Source of the DNA: Cerioporus squamosus
Lineage: Eukaryota > Basidiomycota > Agaricomycetes > Polyporales > Polyporaceae
Assembly (NCBI GenBank): GCA_022592435.1
Contig: JABYQS010000019.1
Coordinates: 1-64,000, forward strand
Reading direction: 5' to 3'
DNA: 64,000 nucleotides
Shown: positions 11,867 to 22,840 of the stretch, one piece after another
Numbering within the stretch: the first letter of the stretch is position 1
Layout of the letters: each line of letters opens with the position of its first letter
Program-made: the position numbers and the translations under genes
The notes under the pieces: model-generated
What the model was told of the DNA's origin: nothing
Database searches by the model: none
The model's input: only the letters and a program-made list of their open reading frames with translations

Positions 11867-14800
11867 ATGGAGAATATACCACCCTCTGCCATGAACGGCG
11901 ACAACATCCCCACCCTCGACGAGCTGCTGCGGCCGAATTCGAAGCGCAACGCGAAAGCCTCGAGGCAGAAGCGATCGCCCGCGCTCAACACAAGGCCCCA
12001 GGTGGATCGTGAAGATGAAGATTCACAGACGGAATCTGGCCTGTTGACCCCGCCATCGTCTCAAACACAGGAGGACGACATGGACGCGTCGAGAATGCTG
12101 TTTAGCCCGCCGCCGGAGGAGGTACTGAGGAATGTTCGGAATTCGGTGAGTGGTCTTAGGTGGACAATCCGTGTCTTCTATCACACGTAGGCTAGGACAT
12201 AAGGTTCTCGTCCGACGAGCCCTCTGAGCACCTTGCGCGATGCACAGGCGACTCGAAAGGGTGTATTTTGCCGTGATCGTCCACCCGGACGGACGGGCGG
12301 GCGGGAGGGAGTGCATGATACGACCCGCATTGCGGATCATAGCACACTGCACTCCTCGCTAAGAGGTAGCGTGGTCGCTGGAAGCGAGAGAGCCCAATGT
12401 GGTCATTGAACGTATGATGACCTGGGCATCGGTCGCAAGACAGGGCCTCAGGCAACTGTGGACGATGTATCTTGCGCTACCAGCAGTTCTCGCTCAAGAT
12501 CACTGACGAGTTGGCGGCTTGTTCGGTCAGCAGTCTCTGTCGCGGACTGCTACGTCCACAGGGGTATCTGACCTTATCTTCTCTAGTCGTCCGTTTCGTC
12601 CGCTGTATTTGCAGTTGCTGCATCATCTGTCGCGTTTGTGTTGACCATCGAATCCGCGAGATTGCGTCCACATTGATCTGGTCAGGATTGCGAGCATCCA
12701 GCGCACCCGTTTCCTTGTGATATACCATACTTCGTGGCGTTGCTGTTGTTGTGCACTTATACCATTCTCGCTATCGGTTTACTGACCAACCCCGCACGTA
12801 GGCTTCTCGCGCACGCTCGGTCCCCGTCCAGCAACCGCCATTTACTCCGTCTCTACTAGCTGATCCACCAGCTGCGGCCACCAAACGCAAGCGCCACGCA
12901 CACAACCGATCCGCCTCTCACACTGCCGTTGACTCCATGATCAACGATGCGTCATCGAGCAGCATTGTGGTTACGGAGGCTACACCCAACCCGAAGCCCC
13001 GCAAGCAGTCCAAACGAGGCTCTCCCAGTCGTCAGCAGTCTGAGCTGCCTGATGAGCCAACCACACCTACCCGCGCCACAGCCCAGCGTCGAAGCGAGTC
13101 CCCGACAAAGCGTGCTCTTCATCTTTCTCCCCATCGTACGAACCCGCAAGCCGATTATGTCCCCCCTCTTCCTGTCATTTCCCGTCAGACAATCTCGGCT
13201 CGTCGTCGTTCTGCGACGCCTATACCGCCCTATGAGCCACCACGAGAACGCTTCACGCCACCTCGTGAGATCGTCCACACTCCGCCGGGAGCCACGCGTT
13301 CTCCTGAGAGGATGACGAAGTCGAGCAAGCGGAAGTCGGTTACACACAAGAACGCGAAGAAGCTTGTCCTGACGATCAAGAAGGAGCCTCCGGAGATCGA
13401 TTTGTCCTTGCCACCGCCCCCACCCTCACCAAGCGACGACCCGCTCTTGCTGAAGGGGAAGTCTGTCCAACCGCGGAAGTCGAAGCAACACGCGGAACCC
13501 ATCGCGCCTCTTGCGGCCGCGTCGTCGACCCCGACCCATGCTCGGCAGACACCGTCGATCGCGTCTTCTTCACCAGGCAGCCCTGAGTCGTCACGAGTTG
13601 GCCGAATACCAAGCCTCAACACGAGCCTCAGCCTGCAGGACGACGACGACAGTATGGACGAGGGTTTCGACGGGCCACCACTCTTTGACTTCGCCAACGC
13701 GCAGGAAGACTCGGGAGTCTGGGACGACGACGACGACGACTCGGACGAAGAGTTCGACCAGACGGGTGAATATACCGGGCGCTTCAAGGTCCTCACAGTG
13801 CCGACGAAGGCAGACCCGCCCAGCAGCTGTACGCGCTCCCGGCAGGATGCCTGGGGCAACCCGAGTAGTCCGTTTCCTGGCTCGGGTGGAAGAAAGAGGA
13901 GCCTGCCAAGTATCACTTCGCCTCCTCTCAAGCCCGTCGATGTGGAGACTACTGGAAGCGTCAGCTCAAGTCCGGACGAGGAGGATGTCTTCTTCTTGGA
14001 TACTCCCGCGACCGCAGATATCACTGTCAGAGCCGAGTTCGAGGAGGGTAGTTCCCGACACACCCTAGACGAAGATCAGACCATGGACGTTCCTGAGACC
14101 CTTCGAGCGGAGAGTCCCGTACGATCGCCTTCTCCCCTCCCCATCGTAAATGTTGCAAACACGACCATCGAGCAAGATACTTTGGTCCACCACGTTCGCT
14201 TCGCTGCAGCCCGAGATTCCAGGAAGACGTCTCGATGGAAATCGAAGACGACTCGGCGAATGTTGTAGAACTCGAAGACGATCCTGAGATGTCTGGGGAG
14301 ATCGCAGCCCCTGCGGAGCAACCCGTCCCCGATGACCACTACGACTCGGATTCCAGTGATGAGCAGACCGTCGACCGCGAGCTCTCCCGTGAGCCTGGCT
14401 ATCACAGCGATAGCGACGAGGAAGAACGCGATACCCGCCCCGCACCTCCTCTATTTCCCACTCCTCAGCGCGCTACTACCCTTGGCCGCTCAATCTCCCC
14501 TCAGGCTGTCACGCCGCAAGCTGGGCCGTCTCGTCCTCGAGGATTCCTCTCCATCACTTCCCCTCTGCGCCGTCAGAAGTCACCTCAGGTACAAGCGGTC
14601 CAGACTCGGGATGCCTCTCCGATGCCCTCCATTGAGGGTGTCTTCGCTGTCCCGGCTACCGCCTCTGCGCCGGACTCTGCAGCAGCAGAGTCCTCAGAGT
14701 CCCCCGAATCGTCGAGGTCACGTATTCGCACCCAGACTTCCGAGGAGACAGTCGTAGGAGAGGAGATGCAAGAGGACGGCGCACCGGATGGCGACGTCGC

Positions 14801-16770
14801 TACCGATGTGGAGGATGGCAGCGATGACGAAAGCGACGACATCGACGACGACGTGGTCAAGATCACCAGCGGCGACCCTCGTGTGGCGGCTCGTGCAGCA
14901 GCCATCCTGAAGATGGTGAGGCGAAATTGGCTACTGCTGTTGTTCTATGTCACTGACGCTTTCACAGCATGACTATGACTTCATCATCCGCGACCCTTCG
15001 CGCAAGCGGCGCCATTCTAGTGTCGACTCGGTACTGCGCAAAGCCCGTCGGAAGTCGCTCATGGATGGCGGTATCAACAAGGGCACACCCGTTCACCGCC
15101 GTCGTACGCTGGGCGGTGTTCTCGGCGACAAGGTATTCATCCCAGGCAGCCCTCTCATGACTGTGCCCCAGCTATTACAGGAGGCCGAACTCAGCGTCGA
15201 GCAACGCGAGCGCACCCTCCACACGCCGTCGCGAAACGGGTCGTTTGCCAGTAACAGCTCGTTCAAGCTGCCATTGCCCGTGGACAGGCCGATGTTCGAG
15301 ACCCCGGGTCCACGCAGGGTACATGCTCGGCCAACGTTCAACCCTTCAGGGCCTCGCGCATGGGAGAAGGATGATTGGAAACTGCTCGACGCGTGCTTCA
15401 CGGATGAACGCATCGCGCTTGGCTCGAACAAGCGCATCGGCGAAGCAACGCTGGCGCCTGTCGACGATGTTGTTCTTGACAACGTTGTCAATCGCTTCCT
15501 GGACTACACGGGTGGCATCCCACAGGACGAGTGCTGGCCTGGATGGACACGGTGGGTCCTGCTGTGTGGAGTCATGGATAGCATTGGCTGACTATGATGC
15601 AGTGACAATCTGCTTCGTCGGACGCTGGCGCTCCAGCGAAAGCAGCGTGCGGGCAATGGCGCCCCTCCCACTCCCAATGGTCGGTTTGGCTCGATCCCGT
15701 TGTCGGAGGTGCCCGACTTCACGCCCCTTCCCAGCCGGCAGTCGTCTGTTCAGCCTGCGTTCGGCAGGCGAGAGTCGACGAGCAGCACTCAGAGCACCAA
15801 GCCTCCGGTCCCTGCGTCGTTATTGGCCCCTCGGTACTCTCATCTCCTGGAGGAAGCTATCGCAGTCTCGAGAAACGAACACAGCACCCCGTCCACCTCT
15901 CAACCTGTTGGGTACCGCAGCGCGTCCGTCCCCGCACCTGAACAGCGCAGCGTGTCCCTTCCGCCCCAGTCGCCCGCGGCCGCCCCGCGCTCAGAGTCGG
16001 AGGCGCCCATGGCAGGCGACACGAACACCTCGACGGAGGTTCCTCAATCCTTGGCTCAGCGCTCCATAGCCACGCGTATGAAGGGCTTCTTTTGGTCCTA
16101 CCTCCCTCGGGCGACCAAACCCGCGGGAACCAAGAGGCCTGCCGGGCCCGCACACCCAGGACTGCCCATTCCGCCCCCGGAGCTCTTCCAGAAACCGCGC
16201 TCGGTCTCGACGCCCGTGTCCAAGCCGATCGCGAAGCCTGTTCCCCCCAAGGAGCTGGTCCACCTGCACCACGCGCCGCCACCCAAGCCGTCCATGATTC
16301 CCCGCCCGGCGCAGCAGAAGCCCAAGCGGCTTGTCGAGCTGCACCCGGCTCCGCCGCCGGAGCCGCGGCCGCGTTCGTCGCTGAGCATCGTCAGTGATAG
16401 GCGGAGCAGCAGTGGCAGTGTCAAGGATCTGGTGAAGGGCTTTGAGAGCCTGGAGAAGATGCAGGAGCGCGAGCGGATTGAGGAGGCGGCGCGGTTGAGG
16501 AGGGTGAAGAGTGTCGGGGAGTGGGCCGCTACGGCGGGGCCGCGGGGCCCGGCACAGGGAAGAAGCCTATATGGAAGTGAGTCTGGCAGGCGGAGGACGA
16601 TCTCGCCTTCTGGTGAAGAGCGACTACTTATGCACCCCTTATGGATATCTTATGGCAATATATCAATCATGTCCTTGCAGTTTTTTTTGCATTTTCACTG
16701 TAGCACATATGTTGGCACATTCACGTTCCCTTTTGCATTGCAGACGTATCCCCTTTCTCGCTCACCCTGA
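11867..16770 (+). CDS. Very long disordered protein with a small conserved C-terminal region; function unknown
   Basis: I do not recognise a named family. Exon 1 (11867-12145) encodes MENIPPSAMNGDNIPTLDEL and an LTPPSSQTQEDD patch. After a 656 bp intron, the second exon begins ASRARSVPVQQPPFTP. Later exons rejoin in frame at about 14148-14221 (PLPI to EDVSMEIEDD), 14914-14968 (to HDYDFIIRD) and 15553-15600. The middle is basic/Pro-rich (TPIPPYEPPRERFTPP) and highly acidic (DDDDDDSDEEFD), like nuclear scaffold proteins. The only globular-looking part is WEKDDWKLLDACFTDERIAL (about 15361-15420) followed by VVNRFLDYTGG, which recalls a Myb/SANT-type helix but is not diagnostic. The 3' end is uncertain: a GTGAGT donor at about 16573 could lead to a short final exon ending near 16703, instead of readthrough to 16770. 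Confidence 0.6.
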
Positions 16771-16908
16771 CTTCTAGGATATCCTTGGTTGAAACCTATT
16801 GTGTGTGGTGTAATCTCGCGGAAGCGACAGCGTCGCGTCCGTACTATGGTACATATGACAATAACAACATCTTCGTCTCTTTCTGAATCTGCACGTCGCT
16901 GGAAGCAT

Positions 16909-18137
16909 CTAGTAGAACGCGAGCTCTTGTTGTGCCGTCTTCATGGGCTCGTACAGCCCGTGTTGCTCTCCTAAGGCGTAAGTCAGAGTCATGTTCTGGA
17001 GGATCGTTGGTCCTCCGTCCGGGCTGCATTCCAGCTATAGTATTACTGCTCAGCGAACTCCGAGCACGGTATGAGAGACACCGGGTACGCACGAGTGATA
17101 TAATGTCGTCCAGGAGGTGCGCTTGCCCTGCGGACATGCCGGGCAAGCCTTGGTAGTTCGCGTTCACGATGTGCACATGGAAGTGATCTGGCTTTCAGGG
17201 TCAGCAATCCATCCCTGTAGAGCGATAGAGCCAGTACGTACAGTACGACGGCTGGTAGTGGATAAACATCCTGAGAGAGCCGGGAGCAAGTCCCCATCTC
17301 TCGTGCACGACCTTCGCTGCGTCTCGACGGATGCTTGTCAACATGCCGAGATGCGCCTTCGTCAGGTCGCGCAGGCTGCGTATGCTCCTGTTGAACGCGA
17401 TGGCGACAAGGTAGAGCGAGCTGATGGTGGTGAGGTCCCACTTCATGTCTGGCAGGATGACATAGCCGGACTCTGATGATGGGTCGCGGAAGAGGATCTT
17501 CTCGGCTTCCGAGGTGCCGTTAAGTATATTCTCAACCCTACAGCCATGCAATCATACTGACTTGCGGTACATGAAGGATGCGCGGACGTACCATTGCGTG
17601 CGAGATGGCGGGAACGCTGTGATGTACGGCTTCACGATGCGCTCATACAGGGCTGGCGTTTCGTGCACGATGGCCACTTCTTGCTTCGAGTACTTCCGGA
17701 TGTGAACCTCGGTGGCCGGGTGCACGATGTTGATCTTAACATCCGGACTCTCCGCCGACTTCACGAACCATCCAAAAAGCCAGGTATACTATCGTCTCAT
17801 CGGTGAGCATGCTGTAAACAAAGATCACTCGAATCTACTCACGATATCGGTGCCTTCTATCCGCTTCGTACTCTCCAGGAACTGGGGCACAATCTGTTCT
17901 GCAGCGTCCACAGACAGCGCGGTCTTCTCAATTCTCAGAATGGCGTGAGAGCTCTCTGAGCTGTCTTTCAATGGTAATGTTCCTAGCAGCGTGAGTGCGT
18001 GGGTGACGGGATCTACGGCGCACGTTAGGCGTCAGTGATGTTCAGCCAAGCCCTCAGTGAGGCATTGGGAGCCGACCTTCGTTGAGCACCCGCACAAACT
18101 GGAACTGCTTCAAATGCTCGAGACTGTAGTCTGCCAT
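16909..18137 (-). CDS. DCS1: Scavenger mRNA decapping enzyme DcpS/Dcs1 (HIT family)
   Basis: Hydrolyses the cap dinucleotide left after 3'-to-5' mRNA decay. The start at 18137 opens MADYSLEHLKQFQFVRVLNE, the usual N-terminal swapped-dimer segment. Middle exons encode KINIVHPATEVHIRKYSKQ and YERIVKPYITAFPPSRTQW, then NILNGTSEAEKILF and GYVILPDMKWD, all hallmark DcpS sequence. The histidine triad is complete: the Tyr before it is split by an intron (PSY|Y), followed by HFHVHIVNANYQG. The last exon encodes NMTLTYALGEQHGLYEPM and ends at 16909. At least six introns, all short. It is cytoplasmic and nuclear in other fungi. It is divergent from the metallophosphatase gene. Identification is very secure. 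Confidence 0.93.
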
Positions 18138-18674
18138 TGCCACGAATATTGTGGTTGTATCAAGCAAACCGCCCAGGTCGCTCAAGATGCAATCGAACAC
18201 ATCAACGGTGGTCTATCGCAGTGCACAGCGCTTATCTGTGGTAGATGGGAGTTCCCTGGATCTGTACAAGAGCTCAACAGAGAAAAAAACAGAGAGCAAA
18301 GCGTACAGTACTGGCAGCGTTCGATGACTCGTCGATGGCAGCTTCAACTTCGAGGAGGCACCCCGACATCCCGCCCTCATTACCATCTAGGGAAAGCCGG
18401 CGCCCTGCTGAGCGCCTCCGCCCTGACGTGGGAACTGCGACTTGACTGCGACGGCGAACGTTGGCAATCTCGGGCATCACGGTCTCGTCTTTGAGGGGAC
18501 TGCATGATATCCAAGTTTAGGTGACTACCTCATGCATGCAGCCGGACCACCTGACTTGCGCTCGCGGAAGTCTGATGTCAGCCGCACGGATGGATATAAA
18601 GGCAGCGATTCGCGAAGCAAGCAACCCCCACCTTGGACGCACGTTCGAGGCAGCTTCCCGAAGGATTGTTGAGC
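18138..18674. other. Divergent intergenic region
   Basis: Lies between the starts of DcpS and the metallophosphatase and must hold both promoters. No convincing gene. It contains a plus-strand TATA box near 18595. Confidence 0.6.
18594..18601 (+). promoter_or_regulatory. TATA box of the metallophosphatase gene
   Basis: The sequence gatataaagg lies about 75 bp before the start codon at 18675, a normal spacing for a fungal TATA box and short leader. Confidence 0.6.
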
Positions 18675-20497
18675 ATGTTGCTCCCTTTGCTGCTCGCAAT
18701 ATCGGCCGCCATTGAAGCTAGCTCGGCTGTACCACTGGCCCAAGGTATGTGAGTCTAAGTACGAACGGTTCCGTCTCTATCTGACTTCTGTTGTTAGTAG
18801 ACCTTCACCTTGGGTCTGCTCGGTCCTTGGAGACGATTGAGATAAATCCATACGCTGACAAGCCGAAGTTGACTTTTCGGAAGGACAGGACGTTCAAGAT
18901 CACTGTCTTCTCCGATCTCCATTATGGAGAGAACCCTTGGGACGACTGGGGTCCTCAGCAAGATGTCAACAGTACCCGCCTCATGAATACCGTCCTGACA
19001 TCCGAGAAGCCGGACTACGTGTAAGTACATAACGATATCCCGATCGGCTTCATTTTTCCCCGCTGACGACGAGATTGAAGAGTGCTCAACGGTGATCTCA
19101 TCACTGGCGAGAGTGAGTGCCGGCAAATTCTCTCCTGGATGAGACCTTACAAACAACTATAGACACCTTCCGTGAAAACTCGACTACACTCATTGACGAG
19201 GTTGTTGCACCGCTTAACAAATTCAAGATCCCGTTCTCATCTACGCATGGCGTCAGTTCCCAGTTACTCGTGTCCTGCAATGGTGCCTAACGCCTCCTCG
19301 TGCAGAACCATGACAACGAACCTAATATCACGCACGCAGAGGAGATCAGGCGCGAGCTCCGGGTTGCTCCCCTCAGCTATACTCGCGCTGCCCCTGCATG
19401 GGCAGATGGCCAAGGCTATGGTCCCGGGACATACTGGGTGCCGGTAAGTCTTCCCTCCCACCCCATGACACATGGGACTGATCAAGACTATCTACAGGTC
19501 TACTCCAAGGCGTCAGGTTGGTTTTTCCCCTCGTTTCTCTGCTCAGTTCGTCCCTCAACACCAGTGCAGATCATAGTCCCTCCCTTATCCTATGGTTCTT
19601 CGACTCTCGTGGTCAGTGTCTCATGAGTACATGTTCTAGATGACGCTCTATAACTCAGAGCGTACAATATCGTAGGAGGCTTCAGCGAGGGCGCAAACTC
19701 AACCAGCTTACCGGACTGGGTGGACGAAGCCGTCGCGAAGTGGATAGAGCTCACCGTCGCGCAGATGAACGCTGCATGGGGTCCTGCTGACAAAGTCGGT
19801 AGGGGCTCTCTCGCGTTCGTACACATCCCGCCGTGAGTGATCCTGCTTGTTCGACTTCATTTGCGTGGCTGATATTGGATTCCTCTCGCCCCATAGGCAT
19901 GTGGTCCAGGACCTCCAGGCGAACCTCAACAGCACTCAAGACCCTGGCTTGAACGGTGAATTCCCTCCCGGTACCTCCTTGTACCCCAGATCTCCGACTG
20001 ACCAGCGAATCCCTTGGACATCAGATGACGAGCTGGGTTCTGGTTCAACTCAAGCCTCCGGGGAGGACACGAATCTCGGCAAAGACGGCCCATTCTGGGA
20101 TGCACTGAACGCGCAAGTGCTCAACCTACACGGCGTCATCTCTGGACACGGTGCGTACCTTGCGCACTTGAAGCTGGCGCGTCGCTCACAATCGAGATGC
20201 TCAGACCACGGTAACGAATGGTGCAAGCGCGAGCCAACGAAGAACGTCATCTTCTGCTTCGACAAGCACTCCGGGTGAGTTTCGAGCCCCCTTGAACTCA
20301 CAGCGTGTGGAAGAAGATACTGATACGAAGGTGTGCCCCGTGATAGGTATGGCGGATACAGCAGCACCGGATGGGGCCACGGTGTGCGGAACATCGTGTT
20401 CCGCTCTCCGGACCCAAAGGTTGGGCCAGAGACATGGATCAGGATGGAGGACGGGGAGACGCACGCGCGGATTATCATGGACTCCTCGTACAACTGA
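18675..20497 (+). CDS. Secreted calcineurin-like metallophosphatase (Dcr2/PAP29-like)
   Basis: A phosphoesterase using two metal ions. The first exon encodes a signal peptide (MLLPLLLAISAAIEASSA). The metal-binding blocks appear in order over several small exons: ITVFSDLHYGE, VLNGDLITGE, then after an intron GNHDNEP (His split near an exon border), and, later, FVHIPPH and ISGH|DHGNEW, where an intron splits the final GHDH block. The C-terminal exon has YGGYSSTGWGHGVRNIVF and ends in MDSSYN at 20497. All blocks needed for the dinuclear metal site are present, so it is probably active. Length about 440 residues. Closest known types are yeast Dcr2/Sia1 and the plant single-domain purple acid phosphatases; the natural substrate is unknown. 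Convergent with the SGNH hydrolase gene, whose stop is 164 bp away. Confidence 0.9.
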
Positions 20498-20660
20498 ACT
20501 CGCGGGATGCGTTGTGCTCGCCCAGCTCAATTGCATTCCAGGAACGTGATATTCCCTCGCTCATAACGACAGATTTTGCTGCGAAGGCATTTCTCCGCTG
20601 ACAACTCGCAAACCTCGACCCTTCTCAATGCAAGTAGCTCAACGTCACTGGTCAGTCCTA

Positions 20661-22064
20661 TCAAGCCCAACCATCCACCCCATCCGCGAAGTCCTTGAAG
20701 ATCTGCACGGGGAAAGCGTTCGCAATCGCAGTGTACCCCGCGACGTTCGGGTGCAAGAAGTCACCCGAGTTGAACTCCGCCTTGAGCTGGCTGGGCGCGT
20801 TCGGATCGCGCACGACAGCATCAAAGTCCGCGACCGCGTCGAACCACCCGCCGTTCCGGATGAAGTCGTTCACGCGCTGGCGCGTCGCCTCGCGCACCGG
20901 GCTCGAGTACGGCTGGACGCTCGCGTTGAACCCGGGCGCGCTGAACGGCGTGATCGTCGCGCCGAACATGGGCAGCCCCGCCGCGTGCGCGCGCAGGATC
21001 ATCTGCTTGTACGCCGCGATGACCGCGTCCCCGATCGCCTGCTGCGCGGCGGCGCCCGCGTCCGCCACCCCGATGTCGTTCACGCCCTCGAAGATCATCG
21101 CGTAGCGCACGCCCGGCTGCGCGAGCACGTCCCGGTCGAACCGCCCGATCGCGTTGGGCCCGAGGCCGTCGGCGAGGATGCGGTTTCCGCCTGCGGCCTG
21201 GTTCGCGAGCGCGAGCGCGGTGAGCGTCGGGTCGCCGGAGGACTGCAGGCGCGCGAGGAGGAGGTCGGGCCACCGGTTGTTGCGGTTGTCGTCGCTGCCG
21301 CGTCCGTCTGTGATGCTGTCGCCTACGATGGCGACGGTGCGGATCGAGGTGGGCACCCACGCGTCCAGTGTGCTGATGAAGAACCTATAACCTTGTTAGG
21401 GCTGGCAAACATCTGGTCGGGGGACATGAACTCACCAGTGGGCGACGCTCTGGACAGACGAGCCAGTGATATTGGCCGCGGTGACCTGGTTTCCGAATGT
21501 CATAAAAGTCGTCGTCCTACTCCCCGGATGGCTCGTGATGGAGTTTCCGACCTGGCCGTCGGCGAGGAACATGCTGATGGCCAACTCTGTCTGCGCCTTC
21601 ACGTCAAAGTCGATCGGGTCCGAGACGACGAGCGCGCCGTTCGGGATCGTGAACGACGGCGACCCGCTGAACGTGAGCGTCTTGAGCGTGCTCGTGTCGA
21701 TCGCGGGGCTCCCCGCGGTCCCGTTCAGCGGGCGCGCGATGGTGACATTCGTGATGGGCAGGCTCGTGGTACCGAACGCGTTCGAGATGCGCAGGCGGAT
21801 ATGTGAGGAGGGCGCGGTGACGTGGATCGTCTGCCGCAGAGTCGAATTGTGGAAGACCAGGCCTGACGTGTTGAACGGCGGGTTGGGGAGGTTCGCGGAC
21901 TCCGTCAGCTGCGGCATAGAGGCCCATGCTGCAACCCAGTGTCCGGCGGGGTGTGCGTGCTTTTTCGGGGCCGACGAGCGTGCATCATGGCCCTGGGTAC
22001 CAGCGACGAATGATACGGCGCCGAAGAGTGCGAGTGCGAGCTGCCAGACCCGGGGAAGCAGCAT
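20661..22064 (-). CDS. Secreted SGNH/GDSL hydrolase with N-terminal beta-rich domain
   Basis: Probable extracellular esterase or lipase. The start at 22064 opens a signal peptide (MLLPRVWQLALALFGAVSFV), followed by a roughly 190-residue beta-rich region (HWVAAWASMPQL through ISMFLADG) with several NxT/S glycosylation sites. After one intron (about 21385-21437) the SGNH core starts: VAIVGDSITDG (catalytic Ser, block I), ANQAAGGNRI (block II Gly), FEGVNDIG (block III Asn) and DFLHPN (block V Asp and His). All four catalytic or oxyanion residues are therefore present. The protein has about 450 residues. This two-part layout is found in secreted fungal and bacterial GDSL hydrolases whose substrates vary. 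Plant polysaccharide deacetylation is possible but not shown by the sequence. Confidence 0.9.
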
Positions 22065-22145
22065 GATGTAGGTGTTGGTTGTTTTCGCACCACGTCCGGG
22101 AGCGAGGGCGCTGGCACTCGCGCACCTGAAAGCCACAGCTTCGAC

Positions 22146-22151
22146 TTTATA
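22146..22151 (-). promoter_or_regulatory. TATA box of the SGNH hydrolase gene
   Basis: On the minus strand the sequence reads catataaagtc, 82 bp before the start codon at 22064. Good position and consensus. Confidence 0.6.
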
Positions 22152-22840
22152 TGGCACGCGCGCATGCCATGAATAGCGAGGACGGGCCGTCATAGGACAC
22201 AGAACCCGACGTTGAGCTCATCCGGATAACCTCGCAATATAGAACGACGTTTCTCCGAGTCATGCCCGCGGCCCGTTGCGCAGGTGACCTCGAGGGTATC
22301 CAGCGCGGGGGCTCTGGTCTGGAGATCTTGCTTCCTGCGGGACGGCGTGGACTCCCGCCGCGTACCCTCGAGGTGAAGAGGACACTGAGCTTGCGGTGTC
22401 GCGATGCGGTTGCACGGTTCAGTCTGGGCTCAATGGTGACAGGATTCAATGCTGCAATTCGCGTCACTGTGTCGTTGAAGTCTGGTGAAGTCAAGTGACC
22501 ATCATTAACGCCGCAAGCGTAAACCCACCGAGATAATGTGGCCGAGGAAAGAAGGCCGCCGTCGTTTATCCTGTACGGCGCAATTCAGCAACAACAACGT
22601 AGGACGCTACCCTTCACCGTCCGCGATTTTCGGGCTAGCTGTGGTGCTGTTTCGCTTCCCGGCCCCTCGATGGGGACAGGATGTCCTGCGATGTTTCTGC
22701 AGCAGAAAGTAGTGACAGGACCGTAGAAGACAAAACGGCCTGGAGTCGTCAATGCGGTCGAGCTGTAGCTGTCGATGGATCTTGTCACCGAGGTTGCAGC
22801 AATGCGTCCATGGTTCTTCTACATTAGCTTGTACGTCCAG
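22152..22840. other. Intergenic region without a recognised gene
   Basis: Separates the SGNH promoter from the 3' end of the F-box gene. Small open stretches on both strands have no recognisable features. Confidence 0.5.

Noticed and set aside
13230..14063. 277-codon minus-strand open frame rich in Ser
   Set aside because: Antisense to the disordered plus-strand gene; a mirror of its low-complexity codons.
20628..21806. 392-codon plus-strand open frame, Arg/Val/His-rich
   Set aside because: Antisense to the SGNH hydrolase, which has complete catalytic blocks and a signal peptide. The frame is a GC-bias shadow.
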